This document shows, in pieces, positions 1 through 14,000 of a stretch of 64,000 bases of DNA; the stretch's first letter is position 1; every line of letters begins with the position of its first letter. The stretch lies in the NCBI RefSeq assembly GCF_041260155.1, contig NC_091948.1:1972001-2036000 (forward strand), read 5' to 3'. The notes beneath the pieces were generated by a model. That model was not told where the DNA came from. It did no database searches and saw only the letters and a list, made by a program, of their open reading frames with translations. The translations under genes were made by a program, and so were the position numbers. This DNA comes from Ptychodera flava (taxonomy: Eukaryota; Hemichordata; Enteropneusta; Ptychoderidae).

Positions 1-960
1 TCAATTCATACGAATAAGTGTGACGCTAAATAGCCTTTCTAACACTCGCAGGTTTTATTTTCGTCGTTTATGCGGAAAATGCGGACAAATGTTTATTTAT
101 GCATATTAATGAGAGAGAACAGTGACGTCATTTGCGATCAGCGCTATTGATAAGAGTGACAGTGAAATGATGAAGATGCAATCAATATCACCTAGTCTTT
201 TCTACCTCCATGGAACAATGTTGCACCATAAAGCACTAGAACAAACACTGGGTTTTTCTTTCCTGAAAACAAAACTGAAAATTTAATCATAGTATTAACA
301 GAAAAACAAGCAACTGAACAACCTACAGTGGAATAGTTTGGAAATAACAACAACACTTAAATGAAATAGAAAACCAACAACAATAACAAAACACATAACT
401 AGATTGCCTCATTTACACTAAAAACATGAGAGATATGTATGGCAGAATGATGACCATATGCATCTGACATCTCTCAATCTTTATCCTTGTTACAAGGAGT
501 TAAACCCTGAACTAATGTCAATAATATACAGGATTATGTGCAGTTGCCACCATAACTATTCAGACCAAAAGCTGATATCTTCCATGGGCATTATTTCATA
601 ATATGATACAATGGTAGAACAAGTAAATATAAGATTTTCAGCTGCACCAACATTAATCCATGTACAATCAAAGGCAAGGCAACATTCTGACAATATCTGT
701 ATGGCTGTTTGCCCATGCTATTACTCAGTTTCACACTGTGTCAGTAAGATTAAATCAGGGGTTTAAATGGCCCAGGTTAGTGCAACCTTTCATCCATAAG
801 AAACAATTGGGCCAATCAAGCAAACTAAATGTGCCTTCTTGAGCTTAACTTGGACAGTCCTTTGATTCTGCAGAATATGTTCCTGTACAGGTAGAAAGAG
901 TAATTTGATCATTGTTAGAACAGATCCATTCAATCAGCACGCTAGAAGTTAAAAAAGCTA
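1..960. other. Gene-free left margin
   Basis: No convincing coding exon is seen on either strand. The stretch is AT-rich. TTTATT at about 54-59 and 91-96 would read as AATAAA on the minus strand, so this could be the 3' UTR of the small minus-strand ORF that ends at 961. That is inference only. Confidence 0.3.
123..130. promoter_or_regulatory. Full palindromic CRE (TGACGTCA)
   Basis: A perfect 8 bp cAMP-response/ATF-CREB palindrome is seen. It lies next to a CpG-containing stretch at the extreme left of the window. It could belong to a promoter of a gene to the left. No TSS evidence is available, and an 8-mer can occur by chance. Confidence 0.3.
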
Positions 961-1335
961 TCACTTTCTGTGCCAAAATTTAAAACAGCCTACGTAGTAA
1001 TCAACTTTTGAGTTTCTATCTGAATCAAGGTAAAAAACTACTAGTCCAGTCATAAAAAGTACTTGAAACAGATGAGCTCTGACTAATGAAATAGCTCGTC
1101 GCTGTGGTAACAGGCCAAATATATTTTGTTTGTGTCTCTGTGACGCAATCACACAAAGATTCATTCCGTCCAGTAACGGTTCATGCAGTGGTATCATATG
1201 GTATCCAATGCAATTGAATGAGATGAAATGTAATTCAACCACAATGTGATTCTTCTTAGGGTGCAGCTGACCCGCCTTCCAGTAGTCCAGTCCATCTTCA
1301 GCATTTAACAGCTGTTTGGTAGAGACGACAGGCAT
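961..1335 (-). CDS. Hypothetical 124-residue ORF, unrecognised
   Basis: The minus-strand reading frame is open from an ATG at 1335 to a TGA at 961. It is one of the few long ORFs outside assigned genes. The product has a basic N-terminal half and a hydrophobic stretch (LFQVLFMTGLVVFYLD, about residues 90-105) that could be one membrane segment. I recognise no family. It sits divergently to POLG, about 670 bp from the POLG start codon, so the two could share a promoter if it is real. It could equally be the last exon of a longer gene, a decayed repeat ORF or chance. No Kozak or splice evidence is decisive. Confidence 0.22.
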   Translation of the reverse strand: MPVVSTKQLLNAEDGLDYWKAGQLHPKKNHIVVELHFISFNCIGYHMIPLHEPLLDGMNLCVIASQRHKQNIFGLLPQRRAISLVRAHLFQVLFMTGLVVFYLDSDRNSKVDYYVGCFKFWHRK

Positions 1336-1948
1336 GTTGATTGCCAAAATGCAAGTGTGCAAAGTGTACAATTGCAGAAGTGCAGAGACAAGCTAAATTA
1401 CCTCTTATTGTGGTATTATACTATAAATCCAAGTAAATTATATGTAAAGAAAGAAAGTGCTGTAATATAATTTCTTTGAAATTTCAAGATTAGAACATAG
1501 TGCAAAGAATACCATTTATTATGCAATGTTTCTAAAGTGTTGTTGTGTGTATTAGATTACTGCTCAGCAATGAACAATACCTTGGACAGCCAGGTATGAA
1601 TATTCACTTAATACCAAATTTAAAGAGAGAGGGGTCATCGGAACTATGCATGTGCGACTTTCTTGTTTACAAACAATGCATTTCATGCATTATATTTAGA
1701 TGCATCACATCAACATAGCTGCAACATTGAAATTTTGCAATATTCAAAGTCAAAAAATATATTTTAACTTTCATAAATTGCCAACCTACCGTAGATACAG
1801 TGTTAACAACGGCCATAGGGGTCCCTGGCAACCTTTGGGCAGAGTTCTGATGAACCTCCTCACTTTAATTAAAGGAAAGCATTGCCTAAATAATCATGAA
1901 ATTAAGTTAAAATGTAACTTCAAGGCCGCTGACAATCCTTGCTTACAG

Positions 1949-1959
1949 TCTCTTTACAG
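1949..1959 (+). other. Possible 3' splice site of a POLG 5' UTR intron
   Basis: A pyrimidine-rich run ends in TCTCTTTACAG just before the POLG start region, 42 bases upstream of the ATG. It looks like an acceptor, which would place a non-coding first exon upstream. No matching donor was assigned. Confidence 0.3.
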
Positions 1960-2001
1960 GTTGCATGAACTTCAGAATGTGGACAACCCAAGTTATGAAA
2001 A

Positions 2002-5000
2002 ATGGCCTGTATCCAGTCCCTGTATAAGCTGGCACCTCATGAAATATGCAAAGTCCAGAAGCAAGCAACAGCCAGTCTGAATCACTTGTTGTTGACAAGG
2101 AAATACGGAGCAACTTTAAAAACAGAAAAAAATGATCCAAAAAAGAAGAAAGCACAGGGCAAACAAAAAGGGCCTGATTTGACAGATGTAGAAGGTGGCA
2201 GTGGAAATACAACAGACTCTATCCAGCCTCGCTTTAACCCAATTAATATCCAGATGCTGTCCAAACCTCTGTGGAAACAGATATTCCAGGATAACATTGC
2301 CGAAGATTCAAAGGCCCAAGAGAAGAAGGTGAAAAAGAGCATTAAACATTTAGAAAAGCATAACTTGTGGGGAAAGCAAAGTTCTGTTCTTTCAGAAGTT
2401 GATTTCAAGCTTCCTGAGTTGTATGGCAACAACATTGATGAGCATTTCAGGATTCTGGCCAAGCAGCAAAGTCAGGAATACCTTGACCTTGCTAAACAGC
2501 TTGTGCAAACTAAACTGCCTGCAATGCCAAGTGAATGGGTGCGGAAACAAGGATGGACAAAATATGATTCTGATGGTACAACAACATCAGTCAATTTTCC
2601 TGAAGATCGGGCACTGATCTTTGATGTTGAAGTCTGCCTCAGTGAAGGAAATTTTCCAACTCTTGCCGTTGCAGTGTCACCAAATGCTTGGTATGTACAC
2701 ATAACAGCTTGTCCATTTAAACCTAGTTCTAATAGGTTACAAACACCCCCACCCCACCCATGGTACCAGTCCACCAGTATTTCAAAATTGAAGCCCTGGT
2801 AGGCAGTGTACTAAAAGGTGGCACTGTGCTTTACAAAGTAAAAATACAGGCTTTTGTTCAAACAACATTAAAAATTGTCATATTCTGATGAAAGTGCAGA
2901 AATCATGTAGTTCTTTAACTTTGAAATTTTGTCATACAGAAAAAATCAGTGTTTTATAACATGTCATCAATAGTTATAAAGTTACAAGAATAACGTTGTT
3001 CATTTCGTTGGTTTTTTCCCCGTATTTAGTATTTGCAAAAGACTAAAAGAATGATTAAGTGACTTTTTGCCAAATAGGTACTCATGGTGCAGTGAAAGGC
3101 TTCTGGAAGACAGGTTCTCATGGGCTCAAAAACAGAATACAAAGGACTTGATACCTCTTGAAACAGTTGGCAACTCCAACAAGCCAGTGAATGGAGAGTG
3201 GTTGTCAAGGCTAGTCATTGGTCATAACGTCAGCTTTGACAGGTCTTTTGTGAAGGAGCAGTATCTTATGAAGGTATGCACCAATTTCACCTTAGTTCAT
3301 AGCAGTGATTAAAGTTTCTGTCTTCGATAAAATCATCTGTTCTTCAAACTGCCTGTGACAATATGCCTGAAAGTTAAATATCCCATTGATGTGATGTAGT
3401 GTCTTTTATACACATGAAAGAAAGGATATGATTTGCGTTATCTTGGCATCAGATTATTAGCACACTGATGAAGTCAGGACATATAGTCACATTGCATCAA
3501 CTACCTCGAATCAAACATTTCTTTTCAAATATCAGTCATGGATTGGGTAAGGTGGAGAAAAGAAAGGTATCACATTGTCTCATGTGTAAAAAAGAGAATA
3601 TTACTTTCTTAAAAATGTATCACTTTACATTACTATGTATGACATTAATGTGTATGGGATGTCTTTGTGTCACCTATTTTACCTGCAGCGACACCAATAT
3701 ACTGTAGTTTCTTAAAATATTTAGGGGAAGGGGATAATATTGAAAGATCTGGTCCAAAAATTCTGTTTGAATAAACACAGTTAAATAAATCTACCCCATC
3801 CAAATGAGAATTTTTATACATCACGGTGAGTTTCAGATCTCAAACTTGTCATTATAACACTGAACTATGAATCCTGGTGGCTCATTTTTGTTTCCAGGGA
3901 CCAAAGACACGATTCCTGGACACCATGAGTCTGCACATGGCCATCTCTGGGTTGACTAGCTTCCAAAGGGTTCTATGGACCTACCACCGGAAGAACAAAA
4001 ACCTCGGCAACCAAGAAGTTCAAGAGCACATCAAGAAGAGTCATCAGAGAATTGCAGGGCCACCAGTAAGTCAGCCTGATTTAAAAAAGAAGATTGTGTA
4101 CATTTTAGAGGCAATGTGCAGAATTAACTCTTTCCTGGTTGATGAAAACATTGTATCAAAACATAACACTAGATAGTATGTGCCTCGACAATCAAAGCCT
4201 TAAACGTTTGCTTAAACTTCCCTGGTGAAACTTTCAATCATTTTCTCACCAAATCAAGAATAAAAATCAGTGGTAACTGTGCAAATTTTGGTACAAGAGT
4301 AACAAATTACCTAACATTTACCAATATTTGAAATTCTAAATGGCCCTATGTTAACTGTATCGGAAAAAGAATTTCAATTTTTGTAAAACTAAGACATTGA
4401 AATATTTCTTATACTGAGAGCTTTAAAATTGGCCCCAACATGAGGTGTAATTCAAACCCAGAAACAAAGCAAAAAGTGGCCCTTACAGTTGTGAAAGATA
4501 CTTATTTCAGAAAGCTTCAGGCAAGCAATAAATAACGTTGGCCCATTATCCATGAAAATTTAAGTACCAACACTTTACATCCAAGGCAGGTAATCCATTT
4601 GGGTGTTGTACCGGTAGACTGTTTCTCAAGGAGCAGGATGTATGTGAACATTGTAGTGTGGCATGTGGTGAGCTTTGGGGACAAAATTTGGTGATCAAAA
4701 TTTCACAAGTGAAGTTCATATCTATGCAGTCTTGTCACCACACATGTATCACAGAAGGCACAGACATTTCAAAAGTGCACTCAATATGACTTTTCTGATT
4801 CACTTTGTCAGGTGACTGACTGGATCAACGTCAGTAGTCCTAATAACCTTGGAGATGTGCATTCTCTTTACTGTGGAGGAAAGCCTTTAGATAAAGCAGA
4901 GAGGGAAATATTTGTGACTGGAAGTATGCAAGACATCAGGGAGAATTTTCAGGTAGAGTAGAAAGAGATCCTTTGATTTATGCATTCATCAACTACAGAA

Positions 5001-8000
5001 TTAGCTTTTTTGTGAAAAACTGTTCCATAGAAGTTACAATATCAGACTGGAATCACATTAATGTGGTCCAGTAAACGATTTTGAAGTTGCACATACATGT
5101 GTGATTTTCAAGAAATGTTTAATACAGCCATATATCCAATACATATATTAACCTTTAGCTGTCATGACTGTAATTGAGGGTGAACTTTGGCCACCCATGC
5201 TGTGAATTAGTAACAGGGTCTGATAGACAAGAAGTGTAGACATGTATACCGGTATATATCCGGTTAAGGTTGCAGGCTCTCGTACCTCTCTATAGACAGT
5301 GTCTTTTATCATACTAATGTAGGACTTATTAGATATTTAAAATTGTTTCCTCATTTTTATGTCAATGTAATGACAGGTTTTGAGTGCAATTTCCAAGGAC
5401 CGACCGGTTACAAATCGTAAAGTATGTCCAGAAGAAACCAAAGCTGTCTGAAGTTAGAGTATGCTATATGATAAGATAGGTAAAAGATTATAAATGATAA
5501 TGATATGTAAACTGTGCCAATTTATTGTTTGCTTAGGAGGGCAGGGTAGCTAGTTTGAAACTCAAGCAATGAAATTTTTTTTGACATCTGTGTTCATTTT
5601 TACTGCATTTCAGGATCTGATGAGCTATTGTGCAAAAGATGTGAAGGCAACTCATGACATATTTCTGAAAATTCTACCGCTATTCTTTGAAAGGTAATCA
5701 ATAGTCTAACTGATAAGGAATATTTTGTGAGTGAACTGATGACAAAGAACACCTGGTTGAAGTAAAACAAAGACTTAGTTTACTCAGTTTGAAAATTTTA
5801 AAAAGTGTTATCTGAAAGATTTTAAAAGTGTTATCTGAAAAGTGCTGATGTATTATAAAAGTGTTATCTGAAAAGTACTGATATCAGAAGACAAAAATAG
5901 TGCTGACACACCAGCATACTTCAGATAAACTATTTGTATCATATAAATAAGATTTATCTATATTTTTGTTGACATTTGTCAATGTTTCTGTCCATAGACA
6001 AATTTATCACCAAGCTTTGATACTGTTTTCCATTTTCCAGATTTTCCTGTATGCTGAAAAATAGGGATGAAAGAATTGGTTGAACATATAACTACATACA
6101 GTGTCTGCACACTCCTTGAAAGTTCTTGAATATTAAGCCTCCTGGAAAGTCCTGGAAAAGTCATTCAAAATGAAATTGAATTCTGGAAAGTTCTGGAAAA
6201 CTGATAGTCAACCACAATTTTCAAAAATCATGAGATGATTAGGTCATGAGGTCATAAAGTGACATGTAAAATGATCCATAAAAATGATATATCGTAAAAA
6301 TGATACTGTTTTCTTGAAAAAAAAAGTCCCTGAAAATTGCTGAAGAAGTCTTTGAATTTTGAGTAGATTTGAGTTTAAGGACCTTGTAACACAGGGGATG
6401 TGTAATGTTAAACAAAGTTGAATGAAGTTACTTAAAGCCTGTGAACTGTGTAATAGTTTGAAGTTTCTCAGCAAAAGTTGATTTGTGGTAGTGGACTTGT
6501 AGTGAAACTCCAAACATGACTGACTGTATTTTTTCAAAAATGGTAAATGAAAATATCAATATCAAAACATTTAAAGAAAAAATTAAAAATTTTAGCTAAA
6601 TAAAAGAAAATTATGAGTGTTTACATTTTAAGTAGAGTTCAAGAATCTGCTGTATTCAAGAATGACATGCATATGTTGCTACAGCCAAGAGAGGGCGCTA
6701 TTCCCAAATCATGATACACCCTAGTATAATGTTCCAAATGCACAGGTATGATTCATATATTGTACTTCTCAGGTTTCCCCATCCAGTGACTTTTGCTGCC
6801 ATGCTGGAAATGGGTCAAGCCTACTTGCCTGTCAATGAAAACTGGGAACGCTACCTGCGAGATTCCCAGGGTACTTACGAAGACTTACAGAAGGAAATGA
6901 AACAAACTCTAATGCAGCTGGCCAATGATGCGTGTCATTTGCTTCACAATGATAGGTATGTTTGGCTAGAAACATCTTATGTTTGTTTCTCAGCACAATG
7001 TCTGTCACATAAATGGTGCAGTAACACAGATTTTATACTCTGTTATTTGTCAATGAGCACATACAGTTACACTACTCAGACATGAAAATATCAAGTTGGA
7101 ATGTTTACACGCATCTATAATTCTTACATACTGCAAAATGATGACAATTAAGTTCACTGTTTAGGACTGAGTAGGTTGTACATCTAGTCCACTCGGCAAC
7201 AGTATACCACGGGATTTTGACCAGTTCACGACATATACGCACAAGCGATAACAAGTGCATATATGAAGTGAACTGGTCAAAAACTGAGTGGTATACCATC
7301 GCTGGGTGTGATTTATTGCTATTATGCCATAACAGTGTATTGAAATTCTGGCATGGAACATCAAAACAAAATTTTTTTTTGCTCTTTCTGAGAGCTCATG
7401 CGTATGCCAGTCTTGGTATATCGCAAATAAACCTTGGTTCTTTTCGTGTCTCAACCAATCAGATAGCTGTATTTGTACCATCAATATACTGGTATGATAT
7501 AATCATATTTATGCCATGTAGATGCATACTGTCACTTTGTGTATTTTATTTTATCAAGTGAGTATGGAAGGAAAATGGTGATGTGGCTTCCTGTAGTCTA
7601 CATCAATGTGTAAAGGATGACAAATGACAACGTCTCTTCTTTTTGCCCTAGAGGGTCTGTTATGATATGTGTTGCCATAGTGTAATGTGTCTGACAATGG
7701 AAATGATACATTTTCAGGAAACAGCAACTGAATACTCTCATAAAATGGTTTGTTGGAGATTAAGTATAATGTTAATGCTTTCATTGACAGGGATTTTTGT
7801 TCAGAGTTAACAAATGGAATTTAGTTGAAATTATGATGAAAGCAGAAATCAAACTTTTTTCCATACATTGTGTTTGGTTTGATGTATCACATATTCTGTA
7901 TCAGTCATATCAGTACCATGAATATGGAGGTTTATTTTCAAAATGCCAAAGCAAGCCCTAATGTGGGCAGTTGTTTTTAATTTAAATCTCATACACCGTC

Positions 8001-11000
8001 AGTGATATAATTAGCATGTGACATATTCAACAAAATTTAGCTCGGTTAAAAAAAGCATTAATTTACCTTCACTCAAAAAAGGGAATCAGTAATGTGGTAG
8101 CAGAGTGTCTTAGGGAAGTTGATACTGTAGTAAGGATCCATTTTTCTAAAGTTATGACATACACTTGGGACAAACCAAGTTGAATTCCCACAAATTTTAT
8201 GAAAGAGCCTGTCCTAAATTTCTGCCAACTGTAGTGTCATCATAGAAACACCGTTGATTCACCAGAACAACTATTTCTTCATGATAACAAACTATACTTA
8301 CAACGCAAGCAAGGAGTGCCACTGTACACATTGTAAGCCAAACAAGGGACTATGTGTATGTATGTGCCCAAGGGCAGGAGACAATTTGCCCTCCAGGTGT
8401 TGGGCAAATTGTCCCCTGCCTCAAGGGTAAATAGTCCCATGTTTGGGCTATAATATCTTTATTGCATGCCTCTCTTACATAGCTTTCACTCTACATTTTT
8501 GGGTTTGTCTGCAAATGACAATTATAAGCTTTGTTTCCGTGATAGACAATAATCCATTCAAAAATAGAACTACACATGTATCTATTTTAATCACTGTTAT
8601 GTTGTTTATCAAATGTTTTACATATAATTCTGTAAAAGCTGAATTTCCCGTGTAATACATGTACATGTAATTTGATTATTTTAAACCGAAGATGTCAAGT
8701 TAAAAATAGTTCCAGGTCACTTCCAATCAAATGATGACTATGAGGCCCACTATGTCTTCAACAAGTTATCATTGAATCCTATGCGGCACGTAACATTCAA
8801 TATATGAGGCCATGTAACAATATGGATTACTGCCTTACATAACCATAGATTGCTGATATTGAAACCGGTTTCCTAATCATCAGTATTTTCTGAAAGTTTA
8901 GGGAAATGTAGTTTGATAAAGAAGCAGACATGTCTCTCACAAGTCATTTTCTATGATTCAAGTATAACAAGAAAGAGGTCAATATTTTTTACTTTTTGGC
9001 ATTTTGTACACGTTTATTCACAAATTGCATGTTTCAGATTCAAAGAAGATCCTTGGCTGTGGGAACTTGATTGGTCATCGGTCGATTTGAAATTTCGAAA
9101 GTCCAAAGAAAACAACTCAAATGGGAAAAAGAGGACCACCACTAAGAAAAACAGGAAGTCCTCTGTAAAAGCTGAAGATACAGATGAATGCATGACAAAC
9201 AATATCAATGATGAGAATCCATTCGCTGCTGTAGGTGCTAAACTTTCTAATGATCCACTAAACATGGATATGCAAAAGCGATCATTCTCGCACAGTTCAG
9301 TAAACTCAGGGGAAATGGATGATGCTTCCTTACAAGGAATTTCCAGCATACAGAGCCTGCCATTTAAGGGCAAGTCTTATAAAACTTTCTCTTCCACTGC
9401 CTTGAGTGGCAAAGTGAAAACAAAACATGGTGATGTGCAAGAGGAGACGGAAGAAGATCGCATCAGCAGGATACTTGCAACCAGTGAGTTGCTTTATAAG
9501 AAAAGACAACATATGGCTGGTTATCCAAAGTAAGTTGTGCAGACTTACAGCAGTACACACTTCTAGGTCATAGGTCGTTATCAGCTCAAGTTTGTTAAAA
9601 TTAGTGAGGCATATCATGTCCCACATTTCACAAAGACTTGAACATTTCAAGGCCTCTGAAAACAGAGATATTCTGAACATGATTTTTATTCACTAAACCC
9701 ACTATAACATACCATGATAAGTAGGTACAAGTCCCCGTTATCTGAGAGCTATATTCTTATTTATGCCTCATGAAAGTCATCTTAAAACCAGCACTGATTT
9801 CTAATATTAGAGGGCCAGTAGCAGTAATTGTTGATGATTTTTTCACTATTTCTGTTTTAATTTCAACTACAGTTTCTTGATCTACATACCAAACCATGTT
9901 GAGATACACAGTACTCATTTTGTCAACTCAAGTCTGAACATGTGTAGACTAGATGGTTATTGTTTACAACTGAATTCTAGTTCTGAATAGAATTCAAATG
10001 GAAATGATGACAGTAAATTTAACTTTGTATAGAGGCTGTGTCTATAAGCTGAATAGTTGTTAAAGTAAAATATGAACTTACAACAAACTTGGATACAAAA
10101 AAATCAGTGGAAGAACATCAAAAGTTATAAGCTACTGACCCTTTCAAGGAAAATGTGGCCAGTTCTTCAGATGTGTGCCATACATATATGTATATACCTG
10201 TGTGTGTGTGTGTATATATAATATATGTGTGTGTGTGTTCCAAACATGGATCAGTGCATCTGGCCACACCCTACAAAATTTGAGAACTGTTGCATGTATC
10301 ATCCTTCTGGTATTTGTTTTCTCATTGTGTCAGCTGGTACAGAGAGCTGTGTCCCAAATCCAGAGACAACCCTGAATGGAGACCGGGACCAAGCCTTATC
10401 AGTTCGCAAATCAGAGTCACGCCAAAACTGCTCAGGCTAACATGGGATGGGTATCCACTGCATTACGATGCCAAACATGGGTGGGGTTACCTTGTGCCTG
10501 GCAGGACCAGCAATTTACCGAAGAAGATTGACAAGAAAGTGGATGAACTGGAGCACGAGATTGCAATTGAAGATTGTAGCCTGGCAGATACAGACAAGAG
10601 TAAAGAGAAGAAGGTTGATTTTCCATTGAGGTAGGTACTGGATAATTATCGTCAGTCTGTAGCATAATAATAGCAGCTGGTGCACAGCACAGCTTTACAT
10701 TCTGAGTATATGTAGGGGATAGCCAATCAAAGTTACATGTATGACTGAAGCATGTACATCTAGAGAAGTTGTAATCTGACAAGTGAAGAAAGGTATAGCA
10801 TTTGCATTATCCTGCACCTTGGCTGTGGTTTTGAGACATGAATTCCAAGCATGTGCACAACATTGCATTGACAGGATAAAAAAACACAGCCTACTTAGAT
10901 GTCCCCAATTTTTCAGGGCCATTCATGCAAACAAATAGAATTATGCTCTTTTCCATAAGAAAGCTACAAAGGTTAAGCTACTGAACTAGTTTAGTGATAA

Positions 11001-14000
11001 AAATAAGAAAAAAACACCATGATGGTATTTTTCATGATCTAGACCTGACATAATGGTATTTCATGAATGTGTAATATCAGTAGAATTCTTGTCCAATTGA
11101 CAAATCTGTGAAATTTCACACATTTTGTGCTTACACCATTTTGTGTTTCTGTGTAAGACCATAGACCATCCATTGAATATCTATGACAGAATAAAATTTT
11201 ATAAACAATCTACAAACGGCCTATGGATAAGCCCAAAGATGAGATGTCAATCTAATATCAGTAAATCACACAAAACCATGTTATCGAAGACCAAGTACCA
11301 TAGAGAATGTTCAAAGTTCTACATACAGATCCATGTCCTTTTCCATATCTTTTAATAGAGCACTTAGAAAGTTACTCAGGTCAGTTGGCAAGTCAAGGAA
11401 CAAGGCAGAACTTTCACTATTAGAGGCAAGTGATCTCAGAGAGGACCTAGATTTGACTGAAGATGAAATCTTTGCACAAATTGAGAAACTTGGCAATGGC
11501 AATGGAAATGGTGAGAGTGAAAAAATATGGCAGATGACAAAGGTAATGTGTGTACAAATTTTTATCACTTGAGTAAATCTCGATACAGTTGTGGTAATTG
11601 TCCACATTTCTCCATTGAAGGACAAATTCTTAATCGTCAGTTTGAGTGCCCAGTATTTGTAAAAGTATTTGTTTATCATAAAAATGTCAATTTGCGTATG
11701 GGGAAAGTTTTTCATTGCCTCACTATATTCTCAGTGGAATATAATTAGATTCTGTGTATACAGCTGTATTTTAATGAGTAATTTAAAGGCATTGCTCAGT
11801 AAATTTCAAATTTTATGTCAGTTTTCAGTTTTTGTTATTGTGTCAGCTGTTACATAACCTTTGAACTTTGACTCACTAGTAACCTTTAACATCACATTGA
11901 GATATACAGTCAAAACAAGGTTCAAGAGGTTAATATCATTTGTCGTACAATCAGACATTGTTAATTGCATACAATGATTCTGAGCCAATATTACTGGTAT
12001 TTACAGCATTGTGTGTACATGTTGTTTATTACTATCCTGTAAAAACATTACATCCAAATATGGATATCTGTTTACATGCTGATACAGTACAGTACCATAA
12101 TCTCATTGCTCTACACGGATGTCACTATGCGAATCTACTGGTGTGATCTCACCAGACCACTAATGTTATTTACCAAGAAAAGTGAATATGCGATAGATTT
12201 CAGCCCCCTGACCAGTTCATGCTAGTTGCGGTGTATGGTAATTAAGGCCATATAGGTGGGATTACCAAAGTCGCTTTGATCGTCACCACCAGTAGCATAG
12301 AACCTCTGCAGTAATATCCCTTGCAATGATTTGTGAAATGGGGTAGGCATATAAGCAATGTTATACATGTGGTGTCTATTTCACTCACAGACGTTGAAGA
12401 TGTCTGAGAAGCAGAGGAGACTTCATGGAGACAATGATGCTCCATCTTGGCATGTTGGAAATGGACCACACAATGACATCAACATACCAGGTTGTTGGTT
12501 CTTCAAAATGCCGCACAAAGTGAGTGTCTAAATAAAAACTATGCAGGGCAGGTTTGAAAAGGAATTTGGAATGAGCAAATCTACTTTCAAGTGCCCAGTT
12601 AATGGCAGGTAGAATCAGTAATCTGTGAAAAAGAAATTACTCTGTGAGATATTCAAATAGCTTATACTAGTAATTAAGCAATAAAGCACACCCAGCGATG
12701 GTATACCATGAGATTTTGACCAGTTCACGACATATATGCAAGAGTGATAGCGAGTGGATATATGAAATGAACTGGTCAAAACCGAGTAGTACACCGTCAT
12801 TGGGTGTGATTTATTGCTATTATATCACAACAGTATTTTGAAATTCTGGCGTGGAATGTCAAAAAAGGATTTTTGCTCTTGCCGAGAGTTCACGCACGTG
12901 CCAGTCGTGGTATATCACAAGTACACCACAGTTCTTTTCACGTCTTGACCAATCAGATCGCTGTATTTGCGCCATCATTATACTGGTATGATATAATAGT
13001 GGTCAGACTATGTGACATTGTTCAGTTATATATGAAAAATCATGTATCTTTGGAATTTGATTATGGTGAAAAAAAAACATGTAATCCATTGTCCTGTAAC
13101 ATTAATTGGAATGTTTCCAGGATGGTGCACACAAAAATGTTGGTAATCCACTTGCAAAGGATTTCCTTGCCAAGATGGAAGATGGAACATTAAGTTCATA
13201 TGGTGGAGCCCAGGCTAATAGAATACTTGAAATCAATAAGATGATATCATTCTGGAGAAACTCCCAGGACAGAATCAGGTAAACTATAATTCAAATTGCC
13301 AAAGTTTGAGTTTACATGGTTTCATGTAAAGTACACATATTAATACTGGGGTACAGAAATTCACAGCTGTGACAGCTTGGATATTTAAAGTTTTATGAAC
13401 ACAAGTTACTGATAAATACAGTGTATGCGAGCTGTGCTGTGAAGCCGTTTTGTGTATAGTGGCTGCCTTTACGTGGGTGATAGTTGCTGATAATTCTTGT
13501 AATTTTAGGTAAACTTTAAAACGTCCCAGTCATCTAAATAAATAATTGATACCAAAACTGCCACTTTCCACATTTCTGTCTGCATAATTTGTGCAAGTTT
13601 TGCCAAAAATTTCTCACAAAAAATTTATTTTTATATATGAATAGCTTTTTATCATTTGAGATCATAATATCATTTATTTTGCAATTATTTTTTCTATCTA
13701 TAGTTCTCAGCTGGTAGTGTGGCTTGAGAAGAGTGATCTTCCTAACACTGTATCCAGACACACAGAATATGATGAGGAGAATTCCTATGGTGCTATCATA
13801 CCCAGAGTCATAACTGCTGGTACTGTCACCAGGAGGGCAGTGGAACAAACATGGCTGACAGCCAGTAATGCAAGGGTGAGACACCATGCTCTGAGTGTGA
13901 CTTGTTCGGTGTATATGGCAATAATTACATGTATTTTATAAATGCCAACCAATATATGAAAATTAATCCCTTTGTTAACTAATTTTAATTTGTTAAATGT

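Noticed and set aside
1700..2617. Alternative-frame ORFs overlapping POLG coding exon 1, as for the mammalian POLGARF
   Set aside because: The overlapping plus frames here are short and interrupted (1700-2080, 2399-2617). POLGARF is known from mammals and needs a long -1 frame that is absent here.
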